From: Marinibacterium sp.
GTDB taxonomy: Bacteria; Pseudomonadota; Alphaproteobacteria; Rhodobacterales; Rhodobacteraceae
Length of the DNA: 64,000 bases
Direction of reading: 5' to 3'
Assembly: GCA_025800215.1 (NCBI GenBank)
Contig: JAOXSC010000195.1
Location: 27,466-91,465, forward strand
This document shows positions 53,616 to 62,515 of the stretch, piece after piece. A program made the translations under genes and the position numbers. Numbering within the stretch: the first letter of the stretch is position 1; each line of letters begins with the position of its first letter. The notes beneath the pieces were generated by a model. It saw only the letters and a program-made list of their open reading frames with translations. It ran no database searches and was not told the DNA's origin.

Positions 53616-54890
53616 ATGACACATCGTACCGCCAATCCCCTTCTTGCCCGCGACGGCCATGCGGATGACGCCCCCGGCCTTGTCCCAACCCCGCTCTGGG
53701 GGCAGGGCGCGCGGTCGGACAGGGTGCAGCCGCAGCGAACCGGGCGGGTCGGGATTGCCCTGATCGGCACGGGCTATGTGGCCGATCTTTATCAGGCGAC
53801 CTTTCGCAATTGGGATGACAGCCTGGATCTGCGCGGCGTCTATGACCGCGACGCAGACCGGCTCGCCACGTTTGCGGAACATTACGGGGTGACGCGCTAT
53901 GACACGCCCGAGGCGCTGATCAATGATCCGGATGTCGAGATCGTGGTGAACCTGACCAATCCCGACCAGCACTACGAGGTGTCGCGCCGCTGTCTTGAGG
54001 CGGGCAAACATGTCTATAGCGAAAAGCCGCTAGCGCTCGAACTGGACCAGGCCGAAGAGCTGGTGCAGATGGCCTGTGAACGCGGGCTGCATATCGTGTC
54101 GGCCCCCTCCAGCGTTCTTGGCGAGGCGGCGCAGACGCTGTGGAATGCGCTGCGCAAGGGGTCGCTGGGCGCGCCGCGTCTGGTCTATGCCGAAATGGAT
54201 GACGGGCTGGTGCATCGCATCGGCTATCAGAACTGGAAAACGGCGTCGGGCGCGCGCTGGCCGGCCGAGGATGAGTTTCGCACAGGCTGCACGCTGGAAC
54301 ATGCGGGCTATGCGCTGACCTGGCTGGTCGCACTGTTCGGTCCGGTCCGCCGGGTTGTCACGGTGGCCCATTGTCTGATCGAGGACAAGGGCCCGCAGAC
54401 CCCGATGAACTACCAGACGCCGGACTACACCTGCGCCTGCCTGGATTTTGACAACGGGGTGACGGCGCGGCTGACCAACAGCATCATCGCCCCGCATGAT
54501 CACCATTTCCGGGTGTTTTGCGAAAATGGCACCTATTCGGTGGAAGAAACCTGGGATTTTTCGTCGCCCGTGCGCGCAATCCCGGTGGCCGACACACGGC
54601 TCAAACGGCAATTGCACAAGCTCTTTGGGATTGATCTGGGCAAGCGGCTGAAACCGTTGCGCCGGCGCAAGCTGGTGAGCGCGCGGCGCGGCTATCCGAT
54701 GGATTTCGCGCTTGGCGTGGCCGAAATGGCCGATGCGATCCGCGCAGGCCAGAAACCGCGCCTGTGCGGCGCGTTTTCTCTGCACATCACCGAGGTCTCG
54801 TTGGCCATCCAGCATCCCGAGCGCTTTGGCACCGAATACATCCCGCGATCCGCCCCGGCGCCGATCTGCCCGATGGACTGGGCAAAATAG
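53616..54890 (+). CDS. Gfo/Idh/MocA-family oxidoreductase
   Basis: The 424-residue protein has an NAD(P)-binding 'IALIGTGYVADLY' at ~47, 'IVVNLTNPDQHYEVS', and the family's 'EAGKHVYSEKPLALELDQAEEL' block around the conserved EKP Lys. The C-terminal part ('GCTLEHAGYALTWLVALFGP') matches sugar-modifying members. A role in nucleotide-sugar synthesis for the local polysaccharide is likely. The first ~45 residues are an extra, probably disordered, extension. It is convergent with the export-protein gene. Confidence 0.88.
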   Translation: MTHRTANPLLARDGHADDAPGLVPTPLWGQGARSDRVQPQRTGRVGIALIGTGYVADLYQATFRNWDDSLDLRGVYDRDADRLATFAEHYGVTRYDTPEALINDPDVEIVVNLTNPDQHYEVSRRCLEAGKHVYSEKPLALELDQAEELVQMACERGLHIVSAPSSVLGEAAQTLWNALRKGSLGAPRLVYAEMDDGLVHRIGYQNWKTASGARWPAEDEFRTGCTLEHAGYALTWLVALFGPVRRVVTVAHCLIEDKGPQTPMNYQTPDYTCACLDFDNGVTARLTNSIIAPHDHHFRVFCENGTYSVEETWDFSSPVRAIPVADTRLKRQLHKLFGIDLGKRLKPLRRRKLVSARRGYPMDFALGVAEMADAIRAGQKPRLCGAFSLHITEVSLAIQHPERFGTEYIPRSAPAPICPMDWAK

Positions 54891-54910
54891 CCGTCACGCG
54901 CGCGGGCCGA

Positions 54911-56158
54911 TCAGGGCCCCAGCTGGCGGGTGACCGTCAGAATGTCTCCGGGGCTCAGCCGGGTGGCGGCATCGGCGTCAACCGCTTCGGTCGTGCCTTC
55001 GGCAAGGATGGTGTAGCGCGTGGTGACCTGCGGGATCAGCGTACTGTCAATTTCGGCGTTGGCATCGCTCAGAAGCTGTTGGAACAGGGCCTGACGGCTT
55101 GAAATCCGCTCAAGATTGGCGTTGGTCTGCTGCATTTCCGTGGCTGCCTGAGTGCGTCGCTGCGTTTCGAGCTCGACCATGTCACGCTCGGCCTCGGTGG
55201 CCTTTTGCTGCGCCTGATAGAGATCGTTCTGCAGGTTCAGTTCGCGCCCCTCAAGTTCGATCAGGCGGCGCTGTGCTTCGACCAGATTGGTGTTCCGGGT
55301 CAGGCCACGTTCGGCAAGGCTCGATATGTTTTCAAGGGTTTCGCGCGCCAGGCGTGTTTGTTCGGACTGTCCGCGCATGCGCGCCTGAAGGTTTTCGATT
55401 TCGCTGCGCAGCAGGGTCTGCAGATCGCTCAGCGTTTCGGCCTTGAGCTGATAGGCGGCCAGGCGTGAATCGAAAATGGCCAGCTCTTCGGCGATCAGCG
55501 CCTGCAGCGCGGGGTGGCCTTCGGGATGGGTCAGACTGTCGGGAAAGGCGATGTCTGAACGATCGTCGAGCCCGTCCAGCTCGGCCTGAAGACGCGCCTT
55601 GCGCATCCTGGCGCGCAGCAGGTCGATCATCAGGCTGCGCAGGGTTTCGGTGTCGTTCAGCACCGTGCGCGCGCCGACCGTGTCGCTTGCCAGCAGATCC
55701 GCCCCGCCCGAGATGGCCACCGCCTGCGCGACGGTCAGGCCGGGATTGGCCGGGTAGGCGCCGGGACGCCCAACGTCCCCCACGATGTAGAACGGACGAT
55801 ATTCCACCACCTCGACCGTGGCGGCGGGTGGCTCAAGCGCGCCCAGCGTGGTTTGCAGGGCGGCGGCGACGCGGTCGGACAGTTCGGGCGCGGTCAGGCC
55901 CGCGGCCTTGATCGTACCGGCCAGCGGCACCAGGATCGTGCCATCGGACTGGACCCGGTATTCGCCGCTGACCGCAGGCCAGATTTCATAGCGGCGCCCG
56001 TCTTCGCTCCAGGTCAGGACCTTGAGGGCCAGACGCTCATCAAGACCAAACCGATAGGGGTCAAGCGGCTGCGCAAAGGTCGGTGAAACCAGCAAGAGCA
56101 GGGCAAGAGCATGACAAAACTGCCGGGCCATGCGTATCGGACGGGCGGGGGAAAACAT
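54911..56158 (-). CDS. Polysaccharide export protein (Wza-like)
   Basis: The 415-residue protein has a signal sequence ending 'LLLVSPTFAQ' (~31), a poly-export domain ('ALKVLTWSEDGRRYEIWPAVSGEY' region, 'DGTILVPLAGTIKAAGLT'), an SLBB-type segment ('PFYIVGDVGRPGAYPANPGLT'), then a long coiled coil (~200-350). This layout fits an outer-membrane or periplasmic secretion channel component. ATG 56158 was chosen because it gives the signal peptide; there is no clear ribosome site, and ATG 56131 is an alternative. It is divergent from the glycosyltransferase at 56306. Confidence 0.87.
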   Translation of the reverse strand: MFSPARPIRMARQFCHALALLLLVSPTFAQPLDPYRFGLDERLALKVLTWSEDGRRYEIWPAVSGEYRVQSDGTILVPLAGTIKAAGLTAPELSDRVAAALQTTLGALEPPAATVEVVEYRPFYIVGDVGRPGAYPANPGLTVAQAVAISGGADLLASDTVGARTVLNDTETLRSLMIDLLRARMRKARLQAELDGLDDRSDIAFPDSLTHPEGHPALQALIAEELAIFDSRLAAYQLKAETLSDLQTLLRSEIENLQARMRGQSEQTRLARETLENISSLAERGLTRNTNLVEAQRRLIELEGRELNLQNDLYQAQQKATEAERDMVELETQRRTQAATEMQQTNANLERISSRQALFQQLLSDANAEIDSTLIPQVTTRYTILAEGTTEAVDADAATRLSPGDILTVTRQLGP

Positions 56159-56305
56159 AATACGGGGAAAAAGCAATGCAAACTCCAACTTCATTCCGGG
56201 CGCGTGCGTACTGGTATTGAGCATCTGCGCTGGTATCATAAAATCATTTCGGTCTATGGTAATCCAGATATTGTTGCACTGTTGATTGTTTGAGTGGATT
56301 AAATT

Positions 56306-57514
56306 GTGCCCAATCAAGTCACGGCCATTGTGCCGACGTTTAACAGAAGCGCGTTTCTTGATGAGGCTCTGACAGCATTGCGCCGCCAGGATCGGCCGCT
56401 GTCGCAGATCATCGTGTGGGATGACGGGTCGGTGGATGACACGGGCACGGTGGCGTGTCGCCATGCGGCCGAAAGCGATGTTCCCATCCTGTATCAGCGG
56501 GCCGAAAATGGCGGAAAGTCGCGGGCGCTGAACCGGTCGCTGGAGCTTGCCACCGGCGACTATATCTGGATTTGCGATGACGATGACGTGTCGCTGCCCG
56601 GAGCGGCGCGCCTGATGGCGGATGCGCTTGACCGCACCGGGGCCGGGATGGCGGCGGGTCGGCATCTGCGGTTCAGCGATGATCCGGCGTCGGGGGCGCG
56701 GGTGCTGGGGGACACCGGCTATTGGCCGGATCTGAGCCGTGGCAGCGTACTGCGCCATCTGCTTGAAGACATTTTCTTTTTCCAGAACGCAACGCTGGTG
56801 CGGCGCGGGCTTTATGATCAGGTGGGGCCGTTCCGCGAAGATCTCAAACGGTCGATCGACTATGAAATGCTGGTGCGGTTGGCGGCGCGGGCGCCGGTGG
56901 CCATGTTGGACGATGTTCTGTTTCATCAGCGCAAACATGATGGCGCGCGCGGTCCGGCGGGTGCGCAGCACGGGGTGGCGCAGTCTGAACAGGTCTGGCT
57001 GGAAAATGACCGTGCCATTTTTGCGGGGTTTCGCAACATGTTGCCGCTGACGCTGTATGGCGCGTTCTTTTCCGGCGGCTCCGAGGCGCTGCGCCACCGC
57101 GCGGCGCTGCTGCAGCGGGCCTGCGTCTATGCGCGTCGCTGTGATTGGGATGCCGCGATTGCCGATCTTGCCGCTGCCGCCCATATCGAGGCAGGGCCGC
57201 TCGATCCGGTCGAACTGGGTATCCTCAGGCGGGCCATGTCCGGCAAACACGGTGCTGCGGATGCGTTTCGTGGCCCGGTCCGCCGTCAGATCCTGACGGA
57301 TCTGGCACGGACTGGCCCCTATGGGCGCCAGATCGCGCGGGGTCTGGCGCGGGGCGCGAAATGGCGGCTGCGCGCCGCCCTTCAGCGCCGAGACCTTGGC
57401 GAAGCCCTTCGCGTGGCACGGTTCGCTCTGCATGGATCGGGGCGGCCCGACGCCGCCGCCGGTCCGGGTCTGACCGAAAACCGCACCCTGCCTCAGGAGG
57501 CCTATCAATGGTGA
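56306..57514 (+). CDS. Family 2 glycosyltransferase
   Basis: The 402-residue GT-A enzyme has 'TAIVPTFNRSAFLDEALTAL' at the N-terminus, 'IIVWDDGSVDDT', the metal-binding 'ICDDDD' and 'KRSIDYEMLVRLA'. It transfers an activated sugar, probably in local polysaccharide assembly. The C-terminal ~150 residues are helical and soluble. Start is GTG 56306. It overlaps the next gene by seven bases. Confidence 0.9.
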   Translation: MPNQVTAIVPTFNRSAFLDEALTALRRQDRPLSQIIVWDDGSVDDTGTVACRHAAESDVPILYQRAENGGKSRALNRSLELATGDYIWICDDDDVSLPGAARLMADALDRTGAGMAAGRHLRFSDDPASGARVLGDTGYWPDLSRGSVLRHLLEDIFFFQNATLVRRGLYDQVGPFREDLKRSIDYEMLVRLAARAPVAMLDDVLFHQRKHDGARGPAGAQHGVAQSEQVWLENDRAIFAGFRNMLPLTLYGAFFSGGSEALRHRAALLQRACVYARRCDWDAAIADLAAAAHIEAGPLDPVELGILRRAMSGKHGAADAFRGPVRRQILTDLARTGPYGRQIARGLARGAKWRLRAALQRRDLGEALRVARFALHGSGRPDAAAGPGLTENRTLPQEAYQW

Positions 57515-58518
57515 CCATGCCCGACGCGCTGCCCGCAGATTCCAAGGTGCTTGTGGTGATCCCGACGCTGAACGAAGCCGACCATATTGCCGATGTGCTG
57601 CGCGCACTGATCGGGGGCGACGCGCTGTGCGCGCGCAGCGATGTGGTTGTGGCCGATGGCGGCAGCGATGATGGGACGCAGGATATTGTCCGCGGGTTGC
57701 AGGGAACGTTTCCCAACCTGCGGCTGGTGGACAATCCGGGCAGGCTACAGGCTGCGGCGATGAACCTGTTTCTGGCCCCGGACTATGACGACATCGACAT
57801 TCTGATCCGCTGTGACGCCCATGCCAGCTATCCGCCCGGCTATGTCAGCGCCCTTGTCACCAGCCTGCGGGCACAGGGTGCGGCGTCGGTGGTTGTGCCC
57901 ATGGATGCGATGAACGGCGAGGGCTGTTTTCAGAAAGGTCTGACCTGGATTGCCGACAGCAAACTGGGTGCGGGCGGGTCTCCGCATCGCGGCGGGCGGC
58001 AGTCCGGCTTTGTTGATCACGGCCATCACGCGGCGTTTCGGATGGATGTGTTCCGCGCCCTTGGGGGCTATGATGCCCGCTTTGTGGCCAATGAGGATGC
58101 CGAATATGACGCGCGCGTGATCGCGGCGGGGCATCGGATCTGGCTCGATGCCGATATCCGTATCGGGTATTTTCCGCGCAGCACGGCCGGGGGCCTTTGG
58201 AAACAATATGTCCGCTATGGGGCCGGTCGGGCGATGACCTGCCGCAAGCACCGGATCCGGCCCGCGTTGCGCCAGATGATCCCGGTTGTGCATGTGCTGT
58301 TGCTGGCTCTGGCGCTGTTGGCGCTGCCGTGGACAGGGGTGTTTCTGCTCTGGCCGCTGCTCTATCTGCTGGTGATCCTGAGCGCGGGGGCGGGTCAGGC
58401 CGTGCGTCATCGGTCGCCCTGCGGTCTGCTGGGTGCACCTGCGCTTGCGATCATGCACCTGGCCTGGGGCCTTGGGTTTCTTGGCCGGATCGGCCGGCCG
58501 GTCACGGCCGCGCCGTAA
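57508..58518 (+). CDS. Family 2 glycosyltransferase, ExoA-like
   Basis: The 336-residue protein has 'LVVIPTLNEADHIADVLRAL', 'VVADGGSDDGTQDI', 'LIRCDAHASYPPGYV' and 'ANEDAEYDARVIAAG', as in succinoglycan ExoA, with hydrophobic segments at ~258-300. It is an inner-membrane glycosyltransferase for exopolysaccharide. CAGGAGG precedes the ATG. Its 3' end overlaps the convergent glycosyltransferase gene by 17 bases. Confidence 0.9.
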   Translation: MVTMPDALPADSKVLVVIPTLNEADHIADVLRALIGGDALCARSDVVVADGGSDDGTQDIVRGLQGTFPNLRLVDNPGRLQAAAMNLFLAPDYDDIDILIRCDAHASYPPGYVSALVTSLRAQGAASVVVPMDAMNGEGCFQKGLTWIADSKLGAGGSPHRGGRQSGFVDHGHHAAFRMDVFRALGGYDARFVANEDAEYDARVIAAGHRIWLDADIRIGYFPRSTAGGLWKQYVRYGAGRAMTCRKHRIRPALRQMIPVVHVLLLALALLALPWTGVFLLWPLLYLLVILSAGAGQAVRHRSPCGLLGAPALAIMHLAWGLGFLGRIGRPVTAAP

Positions 58519-59701
58519 AGGGCATGCGGATGGCGGCGGCGATGTCGTCGCTGCTCTGGCGGAAATCGGTATCCGGGCGGCGCAGCAGCGCGTCACGCTG
58601 ATCCGCAATCTGCGTCGGGGACAGGGTTTCAAGACGGGCAATCAGCGCGTCGGGGTCGGGGCGCGGGATGGTCCAGCCCAGCCCGTCGGCCACGCGGCGC
58701 CCGGTTTCCGTGCCATCAACCGCGAGCGACGGGCAGCCAAAATAACTTGCCTCGTAGATGCGGTTGGGCAGAAGCCAGGTGGAGTTCGTGCCCCATTGCC
58801 ACAGATCCTGCGACCAGACGAGATCGCATGCCCCATAGATCCGGTCCAGCCCGTCGGGATAGTCATAGGGGCCCGACCAGGTCATGTTCGGGTGCCGGGC
58901 GAGCGTGACCTCGAAATCGGGCACCGCATGATGATGCACCGCCCCGTGGAACTGCAGCTGCAGCCGGGGTCCGAAATGATTGGCGACGGCGGCCAGCAGC
59001 GACAGGCTGCGCGCGCAGCGCAACGTGCCGACCCAGCCCAGAACCAGCGGTCGGTCCGGTGTCCAGTATGTCGGAGGTCTGGGGCGCGTGCCCGGCCGCG
59101 GCCGGGCCGGGCCGTCGGGGCCAATCCAGATCTTGTTTTCCACCAGCGCCGTGGGCCCGGTCCAGCCCTGCACGGGTTCGAAATATTCGCGCAGAAATCC
59201 CGGAGACGACAGGATCAGCCCGCTGCATTGTGCCAAAAGCCGCCGTTCGGCTGCGCGCATCAGCTGCCCTTTGGGGCCGGGATCGGTCATCAGCCCGTGA
59301 ATATCAAGGCATTCATAGATCAGCGCGGGGCGCGGGCGCAGCCGCGCGCGGGCCGATGCCGCGATGGCCAGCATGTCCAGATTGCGCGCCACGATCACAT
59401 CCGCCCCCTGCATCCTGTCGCGATAGCGGCCCAGTTTGCGGATGGACCGGCCCACCGCTGCGATCCGGCGCAGGGGGCTTTCATTGGCGGTTTCGAACAG
59501 GTGCACATTGTCCCAGAAGGGCACAAAGTCGCGGTTCATGTTGGCCCGGCGCATCATGAAGCCGGTCACATCGAAGCCGCAATCGAGATAGCTGCGCATG
59601 CGGCGGATCTGAGCGGCCTCGGCCGCGTCGGCGCCAAACACCAGCAGCCGAAGAGGCGCGTCGTCGGTGTTGGGGATGGCGTCACGCAAGCTCAGCGTCA
59701 T
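58502..59701 (-). CDS. GT-B fold glycosyltransferase (family 4-like)
   Basis: The 399-residue protein has a GT-B layout: N-terminal 'LRLLVFGADAAEAAQIRRM' and 'GADVIVARNLDMLAIA', then the second domain with 'LVLGWVGTLRCARSL' and 'FGCPSLAVDGTETGRRVADG' near the donor site. It probably adds a sugar during polysaccharide synthesis. It is the second gene of a minus-strand pair, overlapping the sulfotransferase gene by ATGA. Confidence 0.88.
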   Translation of the reverse strand: MTLSLRDAIPNTDDAPLRLLVFGADAAEAAQIRRMRSYLDCGFDVTGFMMRRANMNRDFVPFWDNVHLFETANESPLRRIAAVGRSIRKLGRYRDRMQGADVIVARNLDMLAIAASARARLRPRPALIYECLDIHGLMTDPGPKGQLMRAAERRLLAQCSGLILSSPGFLREYFEPVQGWTGPTALVENKIWIGPDGPARPRPGTRPRPPTYWTPDRPLVLGWVGTLRCARSLSLLAAVANHFGPRLQLQFHGAVHHHAVPDFEVTLARHPNMTWSGPYDYPDGLDRIYGACDLVWSQDLWQWGTNSTWLLPNRIYEASYFGCPSLAVDGTETGRRVADGLGWTIPRPDPDALIARLETLSPTQIADQRDALLRRPDTDFRQSSDDIAAAIRMPFTARP

Positions 59702-60555
59702 TGCGCCGCCACCAGTCCGGGCGCGTCCCAGGGCAGGTGGTCGCGGCCCAGAAGATCGCGCAGATGCTCCATTTCCGGTTCGAACACCGCGCGCAGATGG
59801 GCCTTGGTTTCGGGGCGCATCGGGGGGATCTCATCGCGGATCTGGACCCGGTTCGCGCTGAGCACACCGGCGACGGGCCCGCTTTGTTTGATCCGGGCCA
59901 GCACCGGTTCAAGCCCCTGACGGCGCATCCAGTCGCCCCCCGCCCGCAGGGTCGAGCGCAGCATGGGCAGCCGCGCCCGGTCGCTTTCGTTGCGCCGCTC
60001 ATGCAGGATGGGGCTGTCGAAATCGGGATCGACACCGCAAAAGGCAAAGACCTGCCGCGCGGCCAGACCCGCATCTGCGGCGACCTCTTCGGCGGACAGG
60101 ATCAGGATCTGTGTGCGCGGAAAGGCATCGAACCAGCGCTGCAGATGCGTGCCATAGCGGCCCTGATCAATATAGGTAGGGTTGTTGTCCAGCGCGTCTT
60201 CGAAGGGGCAGGGCGGGATATGCCCCTGAATGATCTCGTGCATATGGTTGGAAAAGGCGCGTTTCACCGGGTCGCGCAGCAGCGCCAGGATCCGCAGATC
60301 ACGGTCATAGGCATGGGCGCGGGCGGGGCTGCGTGGGTCGTAGAAATAGGACGGAGAGCTTTCGAAATGAACCTTTGCGCGCGGATCAGGCGCGAAATGG
60401 CTTTCATACCAGCGATAGCCCCGATCGAAGTAGTAGGAAAAGAAATCGACCTCTTTGGGATCGGAAATGCCGATTTCCGGGTGTGACCCGGCAATCGCAT
60501 GAAGCCAGGACGAGGCGCATTTTTGGGCGCCGATGCCAATAATGCCGGGACGCAT
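59698..60555 (-). CDS. PAPS-dependent sulfotransferase
   Basis: The 285-residue protein has the 5'-phosphosulfate loop 'IGAQKCASSWLHAIAGSHP' and the 3'-phosphate-binding 'LALLRDPVKRAFSNHMHEI'. Neighbouring glycosyltransferases suggest it sulfates the exported polysaccharide or a surface glycan. The ATG at 60555 was chosen because GGGAG is five bases upstream; the GTG at 60567 lies inside that site. Confidence 0.9.
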   Translation of the reverse strand: MRPGIIGIGAQKCASSWLHAIAGSHPEIGISDPKEVDFFSYYFDRGYRWYESHFAPDPRAKVHFESSPSYFYDPRSPARAHAYDRDLRILALLRDPVKRAFSNHMHEIIQGHIPPCPFEDALDNNPTYIDQGRYGTHLQRWFDAFPRTQILILSAEEVAADAGLAARQVFAFCGVDPDFDSPILHERRNESDRARLPMLRSTLRAGGDWMRRQGLEPVLARIKQSGPVAGVLSANRVQIRDEIPPMRPETKAHLRAVFEPEMEHLRDLLGRDHLPWDAPGLVAAQ

Positions 60556-60679
60556 GAACACTCCCACTCGATAAAAACTACACTGCGTCCCACCGAAACA
60601 CTGGGGGGAGCGGCCGTGGATGAAACAGGGCCTCCTTCAGCTTAAAACAGAAAAGCCGTATTGTGAATTATGATCGTGC

Positions 60680-61588
60680 CTATTGGCTGACAGATCGCGT
60701 CTTTTTCCTGCGGACGGTCAGGGACCATCCCCACCAAAGAGCGATCATCGCCAGACCGACCATGGTAAAGACGTCGCGCCGGGCCGGGTGATGCGGATGC
60801 ACTGCGGTCACATGGATCTGGCCGGGCGCAGTGAAATACCCTTTGACCGAGATCTTTGTCAGATCAGGCGGGATCGCAAGCCCCCGAAGATCAAGCCTGT
60901 CACCGGTCCAGACATGCAGGCGCCTGTCGTCGGGGCCAAGGGTGGCGCGGTCAATGGCGATGGGTTTGCCGGGGCGGGCGGCCATGTCGCGATAGGTCTG
61001 GCTGAAATGCAGGTCTTCGGCCTCGGCCGGGGCCATAAGCGGCAGCGGGGCCAGCAGATAGGCGGCAAGCAGCAGCACCGAAATCACCCGTCGCCAAACT
61101 GGGAGTACAGGCAGGTGGATCGGACCGGGTCCGATCCTGATGCAGGCCCAGATGACATAGGCCGCGCCAAGCCCGGTCAGCATATGGCTGGGCCAGCCTT
61201 CAGGCCAGTAGAGATCAAGGTGAACATAGTCCCAGCTCAGCGGGGCCAGCAGCAACACGCCGTTGCCCCATTTGGTCTGCGTCGCATCCAGCAGCAGATG
61301 CAGCACCGCCCCAAGCGCCACAATGGCAAAGACACGCGCGGGCTGACGGGTCAGGCTGGCCAGACAAGCCGCCGCGATCAGGCAGAACAAAAGGCTGCTC
61401 TGGATCGCCACGTAAAGCCGTAGATCAATCGCGTCGACGCTCAGCGGCATCGCCCGCACAGCGCGCTGCGCGATCCAGGGCAGGTCCGGGACCAGCACCC
61501 CGGCCCAGACCCAGCCCAGATCCGCGTTGCGGATCAGGCCACGGGTCACAAGGGCCTGAACCCCCATATGTGCCAGCGTGTTGGGCAT
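60680..61588 (-). CDS. Membrane-bound metal-dependent hydrolase-like protein
   Basis: The 302-residue protein has about five membrane segments and the residues of the YdjM/DUF457-like membrane hydrolase group: 'LAHMGVQALVTRG' near the start, 'AGVLVPDLPW', 'AVLHLLLDATQTKWG'. Two non-membrane stretches follow, and a final membrane helix ends in 'RRKKTRS'. The substrate is unknown. It is separated from the methyltransferase gene by eight bases. Confidence 0.75.
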   Translation of the reverse strand: MPNTLAHMGVQALVTRGLIRNADLGWVWAGVLVPDLPWIAQRAVRAMPLSVDAIDLRLYVAIQSSLLFCLIAAACLASLTRQPARVFAIVALGAVLHLLLDATQTKWGNGVLLLAPLSWDYVHLDLYWPEGWPSHMLTGLGAAYVIWACIRIGPGPIHLPVLPVWRRVISVLLLAAYLLAPLPLMAPAEAEDLHFSQTYRDMAARPGKPIAIDRATLGPDDRRLHVWTGDRLDLRGLAIPPDLTKISVKGYFTAPGQIHVTAVHPHHPARRDVFTMVGLAMIALWWGWSLTVRRKKTRSVSQ

Positions 61589-61596
61589 GGCCCAGC

Positions 61597-62352
61597 CTAG
61601 CGGTTGCGGGTCATCCGCAGCAAGACGGGCGATCCGAACCGCCTGAGCCCGAGCGCGGCCAGCGCCGCTTCGGATCCTTTGGACAGCGGCGCAGAGCGTA
61701 CCGCGCGGTGCAGGGCCATGGGCAGGGCAAATTGGGGGCGCAGTTCGGGGCTGCCAAACCCGTGTTGGCCAAGGGTGTCGATAATCTCGGCGCTGGTTTG
61801 TGTCTGAAACGGGCGCGTGTCCTTTTCGATGGCTTTTTTCAACGCAAAAAGCCGGTTCGACAGCCGGGTCAGCCGCCCGGTTCTGGCAAAATCGACGATC
61901 ACGGCGTGGCGCGCCAGCCGCGCCAGCTCGGTCAGATAGGCCGGAATATCGGCCACATGGGCCAGCATGCGGATCGACACGACGACGTCAAAGCTCTGAT
62001 CCGCGTATGGCAGCCGCGTCAGGTCGTGGCGTTGAAAGGTCAGGTTGGGCGCGTGCGGAAGGGTGGCGATCTGGGTCTCTTGCAGCTCAAGGCTGCTGGC
62101 GACGGTCACATCCCGGCTGGAGTTCAGCATCATCCGCGCCACCTGCCCGTGCCCGCCGCCGACATCCAGCACCGATGCCTCTGGCCAGGGGGCTAGAAGG
62201 TCGGACAGGGCATCGCTTTGAACATCCAGAAAGAACGCACCGGTCGGCCCGGAAAAGCGCCGCGCATAGGCGGGCCTTGCTGATGCTTCGTCACCAAATG
62301 GAACCGATGGAGAAAGTGCGGCGGGCTGGGATACGGGTGAATCTACGGTCAT
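61597..62352 (-). CDS. SAM-dependent class I methyltransferase
   Basis: The 251-residue protein has SAM motif I 'ASVLDVGGGHGQVARMM' (~60), acidic 'ASSLELQE', and 'PYADQSFDVVVSIRMLAHV' for motifs II-IV. It may methylate a sugar or lipid of the surface glycan. The ATG at 62352 follows AGGA; the open frame from 62391 lacks a ribosome site. It is probably co-transcribed with the membrane hydrolase. Confidence 0.87.
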   Translation of the reverse strand: MTVDSPVSQPAALSPSVPFGDEASARPAYARRFSGPTGAFFLDVQSDALSDLLAPWPEASVLDVGGGHGQVARMMLNSSRDVTVASSLELQETQIATLPHAPNLTFQRHDLTRLPYADQSFDVVVSIRMLAHVADIPAYLTELARLARHAVIVDFARTGRLTRLSNRLFALKKAIEKDTRPFQTQTSAEIIDTLGQHGFGSPELRPQFALPMALHRAVRSAPLSKGSEAALAALGLRRFGSPVLLRMTRNR

Positions 62353-62460
62353 GAGGTCCTGCGCGGCTGAAAACGGGAAAGTAAATACCAAAACTGAACT
62401 GATTTATCCGGAGTGTTGTTTATTGGATCTTTCTAAGAAAATGGTAATTCTGGTGGAATT

Positions 62461-62486
62461 GCCGCGCAGGGAAGCCCCCGCGCGGC
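62461..62486. repeat. Stem-loop after the SGNH/RTX gene
   Basis: GCCGCGC (62461-62467) and GCGCGGC (62480-62486) form a seven-pair stem 30 bases beyond the stop of the minus-strand SGNH gene. The T-run is poor on that strand, so termination is uncertain. Confidence 0.3.
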
Positions 62487-62515
62487 CTTTGTGATGGCCT
62501 GGTGTTCTGGCGCGG

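Noticed and set aside
56159..57607. In-frame upstream extension of the polysaccharide export protein
   Set aside because: It overlaps a well-supported glycosyltransferase gene on the other strand, and the signal peptide starts at 56158.
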